A stretch of 64,000 nt of DNA from Actinomycetes bacterium (GCA_021850325.1 JAJZMF010000027.1:138307-202306), one strand, 5' to 3'. Positions 43,476 to 53,615 are shown, numbered from the stretch's first letter. Notes: a model not told the origin generated them from the letters alone. Numbers and translations: made by a program.

Positions 43476-45491
43476 ATGGTCAACGCCGCATACGCCATAG
43501 TTGCCCTCCCGCTCCTGGGCTTTGCCATCAACCTGGTCTGGGGCCGCAAGCTGGGTGAGCCCGTAGCCGGTTGGGTCGGCACCATCGCCGCGGCCGGTTC
43601 GTTCGTGGCCACCCTCATCGTCTGGGTGACCGAGCTGGGCAAGCCGGCCACGGGACGGGTCAACGACCTCAACATCTTCAGCTGGTTCCCGGTGGCGGGC
43701 CTGCACGCCAACTTCGGCATCCTCATCGACCCTTTGTCGATGACGATGGCGCTGTTCGTGACCGGCGTCTCCACGCTGATCCACCTCTACTCCATCGGCT
43801 ACATGCACAGGGACCCCGGCTTCGACCGGTTCTTCATCTACCTCAACCTGTTCCTGTTCTCCATGGTGGTCCTGGTGCTGGGGGACAACTTCCTTTTCTC
43901 CTTCCTGGGCTGGGAGGGCGTCGGCTTCTGCTCGTACGGCCTCGTGGGCTTCTGGTTCCAGCGCGAGGTGGCTGCGGTCGCGGCCAAGAAGGCCTTCGTC
44001 ACCAACCGGGTGGGCGACATGGGCTTCCTGCTGGCCATGTTCCTGATGTTCGCCCACTTCGGCTCGGTCAACTACAGCCAGGTGCTGGGCACGCTGGTCC
44101 ACGGCCACGCCACGGGCCTGCTGGCCGGTGCGACGGGTGCGATCAGCGGGACCACGGCCACCGCCATCACCATGCTCCTCTTCCTCGGCGCAGTGGGTAA
44201 GTCGGCCCAGCTCCCCCTGTTCATCTGGCTGCCCGACGCCATGGAGGGCCCGACGCCCATCTCGGCCCTGATCCACGCTGCGACCATGGTGACGGCGGGC
44301 GTCTACCTGATGTCCCGGGCGGCCCCGCTTCTCCATTACGCCCATGCCACCTCCTGGCTGATAGCTATCGTGGGCACGGCCAGTGCGTTCGTAGCCGCCA
44401 CGGTGGCCTGCGCCCAGGACGACATCAAGAAGGCTCTCGCCTACTCGACGATCTCGCAGTTGGGCTACATGTTCATGGCCGTGGGGGCGGGGGACTACGC
44501 CGACGGCCTGTTCCACATGCTGACCCACGCCTTCTTCAAGGCCCTGCTGTTCCTCGGGGCCGGGGCGGTGATCCACGCCATGGCCGACAACCAGGACATG
44601 AAGTGGATGGGCGCCCTGCGGCCCTACCTGCCCATCACCGGTGCCACCTTTGCCGTGGGGTGGCTGGCCATCTCGGGCATCCCCCCCTTCGCCGGCTTCT
44701 GGTCAAAGGACGCCGTGCTGTCCTCGGTCTGGCAGATGAACAAGGGCTTGTGGGCCGTCGGCGTCCTCACGGCCGGGCTCACGGCGTACTACATGAGCCG
44801 GCAGTTCGCCCTGGTCTTCATGGGCCGGGCCCGATGGCAGGACGGGCGCCCGGCGCACGCCGCGGTGACGGCGGGACAGGTCGGCGCCCACCCGGCCGGC
44901 CACGGTGGCCACGAGGCGGGTGGCCCCGGCCTCCCCGCGCCCAGCCACAGTGCCGTGCCCCACCCCGCGGACCCGTCCTGGACCATGTACCTGCCCCTCA
45001 TAGTGCTGGCTGTGGCGGCGGTCCTCGGTGGCGGGATCAACTTCCCGGCCTGGCACCTCGACTTCCTCTCGCGCTTCCTCAAGCCTCTGTTCCCCACCGC
45101 CACCGTGATCTCGGTGAGCACGGGGACCAAGTGGGCGCTGTCCATCCTCACCACCGCGATTGCGCTCACCGGCCTGGCCCTCGGGCTCTCGACCTGGCGT
45201 ACGGCCGAGCACCCGGCACTGGAGCCGTCCTTCCTGCGCCGGGCCTGGAGGATCGACGAGGCCGTGGCTGCCATGGTCTCCGGGCCGCTGCGCATGGGCG
45301 CCAACATGCTCGCCTTCGTCATGGACAGCCGGGTGGTGGACGGAGTGGTCAACGGCACGGCCGGCTTCATGGGCCTGTCCGGGCGGGCGCTGCGACGGGT
45401 GCAGAACGGCTACGTGCGTAGCTATGCGCTCGGTATCGGGACCGGCCTGGTGATCATCCTCGCCTACCTAACCTTCCGGATCGGTGGCTGA
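43476..45491 (+). CDS. nuoL: NADH-quinone oxidoreductase subunit L
   Basis: A 671-residue antiporter-like proton-pumping subunit with about 16 helices, including the lateral helix at the C-terminus. LGWEGVGFCSYGLVGFW holds the essential Glu of helix 5. PLFIWLPDAMEGPTPISALIHAATMVTAG is the family signature. A His/Gly/Ala/Pro-rich loop (about 460-505) between late helices is unusually long. Its end overlaps the GTG upstream of nuoM. Confidence 0.95.
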   Translation: MVNAAYAIVALPLLGFAINLVWGRKLGEPVAGWVGTIAAAGSFVATLIVWVTELGKPATGRVNDLNIFSWFPVAGLHANFGILIDPLSMTMALFVTGVSTLIHLYSIGYMHRDPGFDRFFIYLNLFLFSMVVLVLGDNFLFSFLGWEGVGFCSYGLVGFWFQREVAAVAAKKAFVTNRVGDMGFLLAMFLMFAHFGSVNYSQVLGTLVHGHATGLLAGATGAISGTTATAITMLLFLGAVGKSAQLPLFIWLPDAMEGPTPISALIHAATMVTAGVYLMSRAAPLLHYAHATSWLIAIVGTASAFVAATVACAQDDIKKALAYSTISQLGYMFMAVGAGDYADGLFHMLTHAFFKALLFLGAGAVIHAMADNQDMKWMGALRPYLPITGATFAVGWLAISGIPPFAGFWSKDAVLSSVWQMNKGLWAVGVLTAGLTAYYMSRQFALVFMGRARWQDGRPAHAAVTAGQVGAHPAGHGGHEAGGPGLPAPSHSAVPHPADPSWTMYLPLIVLAVAAVLGGGINFPAWHLDFLSRFLKPLFPTATVISVSTGTKWALSILTTAIALTGLALGLSTWRTAEHPALEPSFLRRAWRIDEAVAAMVSGPLRMGANMLAFVMDSRVVDGVVNGTAGFMGLSGRALRRVQNGYVRSYALGIGTGLVIILAYLTFRIGG

Positions 45492-45495
45492 ACCA

Positions 45496-47106
45496 ATGGG
45501 CTTTCCCATCCTGGACGTTCTCATCCTCCTGCCCCTGGGCGCTGCCCTGGGCATGGCCGCCCTGCCCAGGAGGACTGCCGACGCCACGGCGCGCCGCCTG
45601 GCTGTGGGGGCTGCCCTGCTCGAGCTGGCGTTCGCCATCTGGATGACAGTGGCGTTCAAGGCCGGCCCCGCCCACGCAGGCTTCCAGTTCACCAGCCGCC
45701 AGTCCTGGATCGGCCCCTTGGGGATCTCCTGGTACGTCGGGGTGGACGGGATCTCGGTCTTCCTGGTCGCAGTGACCGCCCTGCTGTTCCCGGTGGCCAT
45801 GGCGAGCCCCAGGGTCGAGCGTTCGGCCCGGTCGTACCTGGGTTGGATGTTGCTGCTCGAGGCGGCGTGCATGACCACGTTCCTCTCCCTCGACGCGTTC
45901 CTCTTCTTCGTCGCCTTCGAGGTGACCCTGGTCCCCGGCTACTTCCTGATCGTGGGAGGCGAGGGGCCGCGCCGGGGCTATGCGGCGAGCAAGTTCTTCC
46001 TGTACACCTTTGCCGGGTCGGCGTTCCTCTTCGTCGGCATCCTCGCCACCAACCTCCTGGTGGCCGCCCACCACGTCCCGGGCACGAACGGCTCCTTTGA
46101 CATCATCTCGCTGGCCCGGGGGGCCACCCACCTCCCGCTGGCCGACCAGGAACTGCTGTTGGCTGCGTTCGGGACGGCCTTCGCGGTCAAGATGCCGCTC
46201 GTGCCCTTCCACACCTGGATGCCCGACGCCTACACGCAGGCCCCTACCGGCGGGTCGATGGTCCTGGCCGGCATCCTGTTCAAGTTGGGTGCCTACGGCA
46301 TCCTGCGCTGGGGCATCTTCCTCTTCCCCCGAGCCGCGGTGGACCTGGCGCCGGTGGCCCTCACCCTGGCCGTCATCGGCATTATCTGGGGTTCCGTCGT
46401 GGCCGCCGTGCAGAAGGACCTGAAGCGCCTGGTCGCCTACGGCACCGTGGCCGGCGTCGGGTTCATAGTCGTCGGCCTGTTCGGGTTCACCGTCCAGGGC
46501 ATCACGGGTGGCATCGTGGAGATGGTCAACCACGGCCTGTCGACGGGGGCGTTGTTCCTCGTGGTGGGCATGGTGTGGGAGCGACGCCGGACGTTCGAGT
46601 TCTCCGAGCTGGGCGGCCTGCAGGTCAACGCGCCCATCCTGGGCTGGGTCTTCATCGTGGTCATCCTGAGCGACATCGGCCTGCCCGGCCTCAACGGCTT
46701 CGTCGGCGAGTTCCTCGTCCTGCTGGGCACCTTCATCACCCACCGCTGGTGGGCCGTGGTCGCCACCAGCGGCGTCGTCCTGGCCGCCGTGTACCTGCTG
46801 TGGGCTTACCAGCGGGTCTTCCACGGACCGGCCCGGGCCATCAACGCCGGCGTGCGTGACATGACCTGGGCGGAGCGGGCAGCCGTGGCCCCCCTGCTCG
46901 CCGGGATCGTGTTCATCGGTGTGTACCCTCAACCCCTCCTCAGCCGGATCCAGCCCGCGGTGGACCACCTGGTGGCCCACATCGAGCAGGCCGACCCCAA
47001 CTTCCACATCCCGGCGTCAGGCGTCGGGCACGCCAACTACGCCGTGCCCGCCGACCAGGTGGTACCGGTGGTGTCCTTCTCCGGCACGGGTGGGGGTGGC
47101 AAGTGA
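45496..47106 (+). CDS. nuoM: NADH-quinone oxidoreductase subunit M
   Basis: A 536-residue antiporter-like subunit with about 14 helices. FFVAFEVTLVPGYFLI includes the helix-5 glutamate, and VKMPLVPFHTWMPDAYTQAPT is the canonical block. ATG 45496 has GGTGG upstream; the in-frame GTG 45484 would overlap nuoL by 8 bases and add four residues. GTGA overlap with nuoN. Confidence 0.95.
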   Translation: MGFPILDVLILLPLGAALGMAALPRRTADATARRLAVGAALLELAFAIWMTVAFKAGPAHAGFQFTSRQSWIGPLGISWYVGVDGISVFLVAVTALLFPVAMASPRVERSARSYLGWMLLLEAACMTTFLSLDAFLFFVAFEVTLVPGYFLIVGGEGPRRGYAASKFFLYTFAGSAFLFVGILATNLLVAAHHVPGTNGSFDIISLARGATHLPLADQELLLAAFGTAFAVKMPLVPFHTWMPDAYTQAPTGGSMVLAGILFKLGAYGILRWGIFLFPRAAVDLAPVALTLAVIGIIWGSVVAAVQKDLKRLVAYGTVAGVGFIVVGLFGFTVQGITGGIVEMVNHGLSTGALFLVVGMVWERRRTFEFSELGGLQVNAPILGWVFIVVILSDIGLPGLNGFVGEFLVLLGTFITHRWWAVVATSGVVLAAVYLLWAYQRVFHGPARAINAGVRDMTWAERAAVAPLLAGIVFIGVYPQPLLSRIQPAVDHLVAHIEQADPNFHIPASGVGHANYAVPADQVVPVVSFSGTGGGGK

Positions 47107-48848
47107 GCGGCCTGGTCCGGTTGCTGACGCCTCTGGCCGCCTTCCCCGGCGCCTCGGTGCCCCATGTGCTGTCCCCGACCGGCGGGAGCTGCACGATCGA
47201 CGGGGTCACGGGCCAGATCACGGGCCTGTGCACGGCCAAGGGGTCCATCTCCCTGCCCATCAACTACGCGGCGCTCGTGCCCATCTTCGTGCTCTTCGGC
47301 GGGGCGCTGCTCCTGCTCCTGCTCTCCGCCACCCTGCCCAGGAAGAGCTACGCCAGCCCCTGGCCCTCCCTGCCCGGCCTGTGGGCCAGCCTGACGTCGC
47401 TGGCCGGAGTGGGGACCGTGGTGGACGGCCTCGTGCAGTGGCACGACGTGGGCGCCGCCTCCGTGGTGCCCATCACGCTGGGCGACCAGCTGTTCTACGA
47501 CCACATGAGCGCGTTCTTCACCATCATGTTCGGCGCGGCCACGGTCCTCGGGGCGCTCATGTCCGACGGTTACCTGGTCCGTGAGGGCCTGGACGGCCCG
47601 GAGCCCTACGTGCTGATGCTCTCCGCCTCCACCGGCGCCGTGCTGATGGCGCAGGCGGCGGGGCTGATCACCCTCTTCATCGGCCTGGAGATCCTCTCCA
47701 TCTCCCTGTACGCCATGACCGCGTACCACAGGCGCCGGGCCGCCTCGGGCGAGGCCGGCCTCAAGTACTTCGTGCTCGGCTCGTTCGCCTCCGCCATCTT
47801 CATCTACGGGGCCGCCCTCATCTACGGGGCAACCGGTTCCACGCAGTACCTGGGCATCATCACGTTCCTCATCAGCAACGCGGTGGTGCACAACGGTGTC
47901 CTCCTGGCCGGTATGGGCCTGGTCATCGTGGGCCTGGCGTTCAAGGTGGCTGCCGTGCCCTTCCACTTCTGGTCACCCGACGTGTACCAGGGGGCGCCCA
48001 CCCCGTTCGTGGGCTACATGGCCGCGGTGGCCAAGGCCGGTGGTTTTGCCGGGCTGTTGCGGGTACTGATGCTCGCTCTCCCCACCCAGACCTCCAACTG
48101 GAGGCCCATCATCTGGGGCCTGGCAGTGGCGTCCGTGGTCTTCGGGTCGGTGCTGGCCCTGGCCCAGTCCGACCTCAAGCGCCTCCTCGCCTACTCGTCG
48201 GTGAGCCAGGCGGGCTACGTGCTCATCGGCCTCCAGCCGGGGACCCCGGGCGGGGTGACGGCCGTCTGCTTCTACCTCTTCACCTATACGTTCATGGTCA
48301 TCGGCACTTTCGCCATCGTCGGCGTCCTGCAGGGCCGAGGTGAGGCCCGTAACGACCTGAGCTCGGTCCGGGGCCTGGCGGCTCGGAGCCCCTGGCTGGC
48401 GGCCGGCCTCCTGGTACTGCTGCTCGGCCAGGCCGGTATCCCTCTCACCAGCGGCTTCCTGGGCAAGTGGGTGGTGATCGCGGCCGCCATCGACAAGGGC
48501 CAGTACGCCCTGGGCCTGGTGGGCATGCTCGGCGCGGCGATCGCTGCCTTCTTCTACCTGAGAGTGGCACTGCTCATGTTCATGCCGGCCGAGCCCACGA
48601 CGGCCACTGTCGAGGCCGAGGTCCCTGCCATGGCCTATGCCGGGTCCGACCTCCAGTCGGTCGCCACTGCCGGCCTCACCGGTCGCGACACGGTGCTGGT
48701 GCTGCGGGCGCCACCCACAAGCCGGCTACGGGTGCCCGGCCCCACGGCCGCCGTCGTCGCCCTGTGCGTGGTCTTCACCATCTTCGCCGGGGTCTCGACC
48801 CCGCTGCTGTCGCTCAGCCACGCCATAGCGCTTCCCTGGTACTTCTGA
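47103..48848 (+). CDS. nuoN: NADH-quinone oxidoreductase subunit N
   Basis: A 581-residue antiporter-like subunit. FKVAAVPFHFWSPDVYQGAPTPFVGYMA and the helix-5 region TLFIGLEILSISLYAMTAYHR are diagnostic. About 55 residues, with two cysteines (GGSCTIDG, TGLCTAKG), precede the first conserved helix and may form a disulfide-linked exterior loop; E. coli NuoN lacks this. GTG 47103. Last gene of the operon, convergent with the MprF-like gene. Confidence 0.95.
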   Translation: MSGLVRLLTPLAAFPGASVPHVLSPTGGSCTIDGVTGQITGLCTAKGSISLPINYAALVPIFVLFGGALLLLLLSATLPRKSYASPWPSLPGLWASLTSLAGVGTVVDGLVQWHDVGAASVVPITLGDQLFYDHMSAFFTIMFGAATVLGALMSDGYLVREGLDGPEPYVLMLSASTGAVLMAQAAGLITLFIGLEILSISLYAMTAYHRRRAASGEAGLKYFVLGSFASAIFIYGAALIYGATGSTQYLGIITFLISNAVVHNGVLLAGMGLVIVGLAFKVAAVPFHFWSPDVYQGAPTPFVGYMAAVAKAGGFAGLLRVLMLALPTQTSNWRPIIWGLAVASVVFGSVLALAQSDLKRLLAYSSVSQAGYVLIGLQPGTPGGVTAVCFYLFTYTFMVIGTFAIVGVLQGRGEARNDLSSVRGLAARSPWLAAGLLVLLLGQAGIPLTSGFLGKWVVIAAAIDKGQYALGLVGMLGAAIAAFFYLRVALLMFMPAEPTTATVEAEVPAMAYAGSDLQSVATAGLTGRDTVLVLRAPPTSRLRVPGPTAAVVALCVVFTIFAGVSTPLLSLSHAIALPWYF

Positions 48849-48905
48849 GGCACCGGGACGGCGGGCCCTGCCGGGCTGGGGTGGCACGGGCTCCCCGGTC
48901 CTGGC

Positions 48906-51900
48906 TCAGTGGCCCGGGCCGGCCGTCCCGGACGCCTCGAGCTGGCGTGAGGGGCCGGGGACGAGGAAGCGGCCGATGACCGGGAGCTCCCAGAAGGACT
49001 CGGCCCGGGCCACAGCCATCGCCACGGCGAGGGCGTTCTCCGGGGAGTCGTAGACCGCGTAGCGGGGTTGCCACACCGGGTCGAACTTGGCGTTGAACCG
49101 CCACAGTGACTCGATCTGCATGGAACCGCTCATCCGCTTGAGCAGCCAGCCCTGGGCGCGCTGGGCGGCGCCCTCGCCCGTCTCGCCGGCCAGGACGGCG
49201 CGCATGGTGGCGAAGTTGAGGCCAAGGCCCTTGAAGCCGCGCTCGGCCAGGTGGCGCACCGTTTCGACGATGGCGAAGTCGATGAGCCCGTTGGGGTGCT
49301 CACCGTTGTCCCTGCGCATGAGGTCCAGGGAGAACCCCTCGATGGCCGGCGCCGGCACGTACTGGCAGAACGCCACCGCCGGGCCCCTGAGCGGGCCAGG
49401 CCCTGCCGGGCGACGGTCCTGGTCCCCCCCGGGACGGTCGGCACCGGCGGCGTCCTCCGGGGGGGCGTGCACCACGGCCAGCAGCAGGCCCCGGTCGAAG
49501 GGGTCGAAGATGCGGCCAAGGGTCATTGAGAAGCCTCTCTCCACGCCTCCGCGCCTGCTCTTGGTCATCACCGCCTCCAGCTCCGCCGCCAGGGAGGGTG
49601 CGACATGGGCCGGGTCGTGGAACGAGATCGTGTAGCCGTGGCGCGCCACGCGGTTCACCGCCTGCCGCAGGCCCTTGAAGCGCCCCCCCTCCATGGAGAA
49701 CTCCTGTAGCCGTACGACGGCCTCATCGCCCACGTACAGGTCACGCATGCCGTGCGAGCGGTAGATGGGCAGCCAGTCCTCCGAGGCTCCGAGCACGGCC
49801 AGCGCCCAGCCCCGGGAGTCCGCGTGCTGGCGGAAGGCCCGCCACGCCGCCTCCCGCTCGACCAGGGGCCCGACCGGGTCGGGTGACACCAGGCAGACCC
49901 CCCCGTAGACGCCGTAGGCGACGACCGTCTCACCCCAGAAGTACAGCTCCTTGTCCGAGCGCAGCGCGAAGTAGTCCAGGGTGCCGCCCCCGTGGCGTCC
50001 CACCAGTTCCCGGGCGCGCTCGGAGGCTCCTCCGGCGGCCCGCACCCGCTGCCCGACGACGGGCCGGAAGACGAGCCAGGCCGCCGCCACGACCAGGCCC
50101 GCGGTCACAGCCGACATGCCGATGGTGAAGAAGTCGTCCAGCCGGTCGGGCAGAGGGATGCTGCGCACGGCGATCGTGCGTTCCAGCGTGGCAAGCAGGG
50201 CCCGGCCCCAGCCGATCCGGGCGATGTGGCGATGGTGCAGACGGATGCTGATCCATGAGCTCCCCTCCAGGGTGAGGGTCCCGGCAGCCACGGCGAGCAG
50301 CGCCACACCGGCCAGGCGCCCCAGTGCCCGCAGCGGTGGTGTCCTCTCACCCGCGGCGCGAAAGGAAGCGCGCTTCGACCACAGGAAGGTGGCCACGGCC
50401 AGGGCCACCACCGTGGCGGGCAGGCTGCCCGCTTTGACCAGGTGCAGGACGGCCACCGAGACCAGGGTGCCCTGGCACACAAGGTAGGCCCGGCGCTGGC
50501 CCCGGCGGATGCCCCGGGCGAGCATGAGCAGGCCCACGCCGCCCAGGGCCGTCAGGGCACCCGCTGCCTGGGGCACGGCCAGGGGGAGGACCTGTCGGAG
50601 CAGGTTGAGGCGGTGGGCGACCGGTGCGGAAAGTGACGCCAGGACCGAGACCACCCCGGCTGCGGCGACCACAACGGCGGCCAAACGTCGGTTCCGCCGG
50701 TGGGGGGCGAGGACCGTGGGCACCGGTGGCCAGGCCGGCCCGTTGGGGAAGGTGGCCACCACCACGGGCCCCTGGGACGCCCCGGGAGCTCCGAAACGCC
50801 ACCGGGGGCCCATGCGGTCGCCGGTGGGGCCGGCGCGGCGGGCAGTGGGGCCGGTGGCCCGGGCGACGAGCCTCTCGGGGAACGTCGCCCCGGGTAGCAG
50901 GACCTGAGCGGCGAACAGGCGTGCGTGCACCTCACTGCCCGCCTCGAGCTCCAGCCAGCCCAGCCGGCGGGTGGCCAGGAACGGCGAGGGCATGCCCAGG
51001 GCAACGGTGCGCGAGGGCTGCTCGCTCACCATCTCGCAGCAGGCACCGGCGTTGGCGTAGAACCCGTCGCCCACCCGCGTGAGCTCCGGCCTGCCCGTCC
51101 CCCCGGTGACCAGGCCGTCCAGGCCCTGGGCCACGAGCTGGCGCGCCCGGGCCCGCATGGGCTCGTTCAGGTCGGGGGGAGCGGGGGAGCGCCCCGAAAA
51201 AGCCAGCCAGACCTGGCGCACGAACACCGCCGCCAGGCCTGCCAGGACCAGCAGCTCCAGGCCGGCGGCGGCCGCCGCGGTGGCAAGGAGGGGGCCGGCC
51301 ACCTTGTGCGCCGGGCGTAAAAGGGCAACGGGCAGGCGGACCACGAGAGCGGCCAGGACGGGCAGGACGAGCAGCCAGGCCCGACGGGCGAACTGGCGGT
51401 AGGTGAGCCGGGAGGCGACGAAACGGGCTGTGGCCGAGGCGTCGTCCAGCTGCCCGATGTCGGCCAGCCACGCACTGGTCCGGCCGCGCCACAGGCCGGG
51501 CACGACGCCGGCCAGCCGCTGGCCGCTGTGGTTCAGCTCGTCCGGGGCCCCGGCAAACCCGGGGCCGGGCCCGGGACGCCACCCCGGCTCCACCCTCACC
51601 GAGCGCCTCCCTCCCGCCGTGCACATCTCGACCACGACGGCGGGGGCGACCACGGCACCGGTGACCGAGGCCACGCAGTCGGCGGCCAGCTGCGAGCGCA
51701 GGAGCCAGGCGTCGGTGCCCCCGGGGAGGACGACCACGTACCGGCCGGGCTCGGAGGCGAAGGCGGCGAGGGCGTCGCTCAGCTCCGGGTGGGCGGCCAG
51801 TGCCGAGGCGGCACAAGCCGGCCCCGGGTCACAGTCGAGAAGGTCGCCGGCCACGACCACGGCCCCGGGCCCGCTCCAGGCCCGCACGGCCCGGGCCAGC

Positions 51901-52010
51901 TCCGCTGCAGCGGCCGAACTGGTCGCTCCGGCCTGCTCGCGCAACCGGAGGTTGGCTGTGACCAGCACCCGGGCCCCGACCGGGAGGTCCAGGACCAGGT
52001 CGTCTGTCAC
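48906..52010 (-). CDS. Large membrane fusion: degenerate metallophosphoesterase-like domain plus MprF-like DUF2156 aminoacyltransferase domain
   Basis: A 1,034-residue protein of three parts. The first 200 residues resemble a calcineurin-like phosphoesterase (VVVAGDLLDCDPG; then VLPGGTD where active enzymes have GNHD), so the metal site looks lost. Two membrane blocks follow (about 215-275 and about 440-650) around a cytoplasmic segment. The C-terminal 330 residues are DUF2156, the catalytic part of lysyl-phosphatidylglycerol synthases (GGVCLVSPDPVGP, FSMEGGRFKGLRQAVNR, GFKGLGLNFATMRAV). It probably transfers an amino acid from tRNA to a lipid. GTG 52010 was chosen over the upstream start at 52040, which would overlap the divergent gene. 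Confidence 0.75.
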   Translation of the reverse strand: MTDDLVLDLPVGARVLVTANLRLREQAGATSSAAAAELARAVRAWSGPGAVVVAGDLLDCDPGPACAASALAAHPELSDALAAFASEPGRYVVVLPGGTDAWLLRSQLAADCVASVTGAVVAPAVVVEMCTAGGRRSVRVEPGWRPGPGPGFAGAPDELNHSGQRLAGVVPGLWRGRTSAWLADIGQLDDASATARFVASRLTYRQFARRAWLLVLPVLAALVVRLPVALLRPAHKVAGPLLATAAAAAGLELLVLAGLAAVFVRQVWLAFSGRSPAPPDLNEPMRARARQLVAQGLDGLVTGGTGRPELTRVGDGFYANAGACCEMVSEQPSRTVALGMPSPFLATRRLGWLELEAGSEVHARLFAAQVLLPGATFPERLVARATGPTARRAGPTGDRMGPRWRFGAPGASQGPVVVATFPNGPAWPPVPTVLAPHRRNRRLAAVVVAAAGVVSVLASLSAPVAHRLNLLRQVLPLAVPQAAGALTALGGVGLLMLARGIRRGQRRAYLVCQGTLVSVAVLHLVKAGSLPATVVALAVATFLWSKRASFRAAGERTPPLRALGRLAGVALLAVAAGTLTLEGSSWISIRLHHRHIARIGWGRALLATLERTIAVRSIPLPDRLDDFFTIGMSAVTAGLVVAAAWLVFRPVVGQRVRAAGGASERARELVGRHGGGTLDYFALRSDKELYFWGETVVAYGVYGGVCLVSPDPVGPLVEREAAWRAFRQHADSRGWALAVLGASEDWLPIYRSHGMRDLYVGDEAVVRLQEFSMEGGRFKGLRQAVNRVARHGYTISFHDPAHVAPSLAAELEAVMTKSRRGGVERGFSMTLGRIFDPFDRGLLLAVVHAPPEDAAGADRPGGDQDRRPAGPGPLRGPAVAFCQYVPAPAIEGFSLDLMRRDNGEHPNGLIDFAIVETVRHLAERGFKGLGLNFATMRAVLAGETGEGAAQRAQGWLLKRMSGSMQIESLWRFNAKFDPVWQPRYAVYDSPENALAVAMAVARAESFWELPVIGRFLVPGPSRQLEASGTAGPGH

Positions 52011-52015
52011 CAACC

Positions 52016-52021
52016 TATTCT
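52016..52021 (+). promoter_or_regulatory. -10 box of a predicted leaderless HAD gene
   Basis: TATTCT ends 6 bases before ATG 52028. It lies within 20 bases of the divergent MprF-like start codon, so the two promoters must overlap. Confidence 0.5.
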
Positions 52022-52027
52022 GACCCC

Positions 52028-52558
52028 ATGGAGGGCCCACTGACGGGAGAAGGTCGTGCCGAGCACCAGGGCCAGGTCGTGGGCCAGGCGCTGTGGACCT
52101 GGCGGGCCGGGCCGGCGGGGGGCCCGGCCACCGTCTTCGACCTGGACGGCGTCCTCTCCGACGCTGCGTCGCGCCAGTACCTCCTGCGGGGGCCCCGTCC
52201 GGACTGGGACGCCTTCTTTGCCGCCTCGGGTGAGGACCCCCTCATCGAGGAGGTGAGCGTGCTGCTCGGGCTCCTCAGCTCGGAGCTCAAGGTGGTACTG
52301 CTGACCGCACGGCCGGCCCAGGCCCGTGACCTCACGATCGCCTGGCTCGGGCGCCACGATCTGCGCTGGGACCTCCTGGTGATGCGCAGCCACGGGGACC
52401 GCCGCCCGGCCCGGCAGTTCAAGCAGGAAGCGGTGCGGGCCCTGCGGGCCCATGGCGTCGACCCGCGCCTGTGCTTCGAGGACGACCTGCGCAACGTCGA
52501 GATGTTCCGCCGGGAAGGCGTGCCCTGTGTGTACGTGCATTCCGGCTACTACGACTGA
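52028..52558 (+). CDS. HAD-superfamily phosphatase (polynucleotide-kinase 3'-phosphatase-like)
   Basis: A 176-residue HAD hydrolase. Motif I is FDLDGVLSDAA (nucleophile and acid Asp about 38 and 40), motif II is VVLLTARPAQ, and motif III/IV are the Lys of QFKQEAVR and CFEDDLRNVEMFR. The arrangement with LTAR and a late ...EDD... resembles the C-terminal phosphatase of T4 Pnkp and small 5'(3')-nucleotidases. The first 33 residues are probably flexible. No kinase domain is present. Confidence 0.82.
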   Translation: MEGPLTGEGRAEHQGQVVGQALWTWRAGPAGGPATVFDLDGVLSDAASRQYLLRGPRPDWDAFFAASGEDPLIEEVSVLLGLLSSELKVVLLTARPAQARDLTIAWLGRHDLRWDLLVMRSHGDRRPARQFKQEAVRALRAHGVDPRLCFEDDLRNVEMFRREGVPCVYVHSGYYD

Positions 52559-52689
52559 GCGGGACGCCGCCCGGTTCCCGGCCGGCCCGGCTGCCCAGGG
52601 CAGGGTGGGCGTCGGCCCCGAGCGTGCCGTCCGCTCATTGCCCTCTCATGAAGGGGGGCTAGCCTGGCTCCTGAGAGGTGGTCGAGCAC

Positions 52690-53559
52690 ATGAACCGTAA
52701 CAACATCAAGACGGCGGTCCTGCTCTCACTGCTGGGTGCCCTTTGCCTGGGCATCGGCGCCTTCTGGGGCCAGCAGGGCCTGGTCATCGGCCTGGTCATC
52801 GGCCTGGTCTTCGTCGGTGGTTCGTACTGGTTCTCCGACACGGTGGCCATCAAGGCGGCCAGGGCGGTGCCGGTCTCCGAGGCGCAGGTGCCCCAGTACT
52901 ACGAGATCGTCCGGGAGCTCACGACCAAGGCGGGCATGCCCATGCCCCGCCTGTACGTGTCACCGGCCGCCCAGCCCAACGCCTTCGCCACAGGGCGCAA
53001 CCCCCGGCACGCAGCAGTGGCCGTTACCCAGGGGATCCTGGAGATATGCACGTGGTCGGAGCTGCGCGGCGTCCTCGCGCACGAGATCAGCCATGTCCGC
53101 AACCGGGACATCCTCACCTCCTCGGTGGCTGCCTCCATCGCCATGGGCATCACGTTCCTGGCCCGCATGGCCGCCTGGAGCGGCTTGTTCTTCGGAGGTG
53201 GCCAGGGGGGCAGGCGCAACGAGGAGGAGAACATCTTCGGCCTGCTGGCCATGATGGTCCTCGCCCCTCTGGCTGCCACCCTGCTCCAGTTGGCGCTCTC
53301 GCGCAGCCGGGAGTACGAGGCCGACCGCGACGGGGCCAGGCTGATAGGCGATGGCGAGCCGCTCGCTTCGGCGCTCATGAAGCTGGACATGGCGGCGCGA
53401 CGCCAGCCCATGGCCGTGCCCCGTGAGATGGCGGCGCTCTACATCGTCAACCCCCTGAGGGGCCGCCGGGTCAGCTTCGCCAAGTGGTTCTCCGACCACC
53501 CCCCCACCGAGCAGCGCATCTCCCGCCTGCGCTCGGGGCAGTGGGCCAAGCGCTTCTGA
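52690..53559 (+). CDS. htpX: Membrane zinc metalloprotease HtpX (M48)
   Basis: A 289-residue inner-membrane protease for quality control of membrane proteins. Two N-terminal helices (about 8-48), zinc motif HEISH (131-135), another hydrophobic segment near 185-205, and [13 protein letters not shown] with the third zinc ligand. ATG 52690 follows GAGAGGTGG; GTG 52678 is in frame four codons earlier. A TAGCCT hexamer about 25 bases upstream of the ATG is a likely -10. It is convergent with yajQ. Confidence 0.95.
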   Translation: MNRNNIKTAVLLSLLGALCLGIGAFWGQQGLVIGLVIGLVFVGGSYWFSDTVAIKAARAVPVSEAQVPQYYEIVRELTTKAGMPMPRLYVSPAAQPNAFATGRNPRHAAVAVTQGILEICTWSELRGVLAHEISHVRNRDILTSSVAASIAMGITFLARMAAWSGLFFGGGQGGRRNEEENIFGLLAMMVLAPLAATLLQLALSRSREYEADRDGARLIGDGEPLASALMKLDMAARRQPMAVPREMAALYIVNPLRGRRVSFAKWFSDHPPTEQRISRLRSGQWAKRF

Positions 53560-53615
53560 GGCTGCGCTGATCGGCCCGCTCCCGCCCGGGCACCGCCCAG
53601 CGGTCGGGCCCGGTG

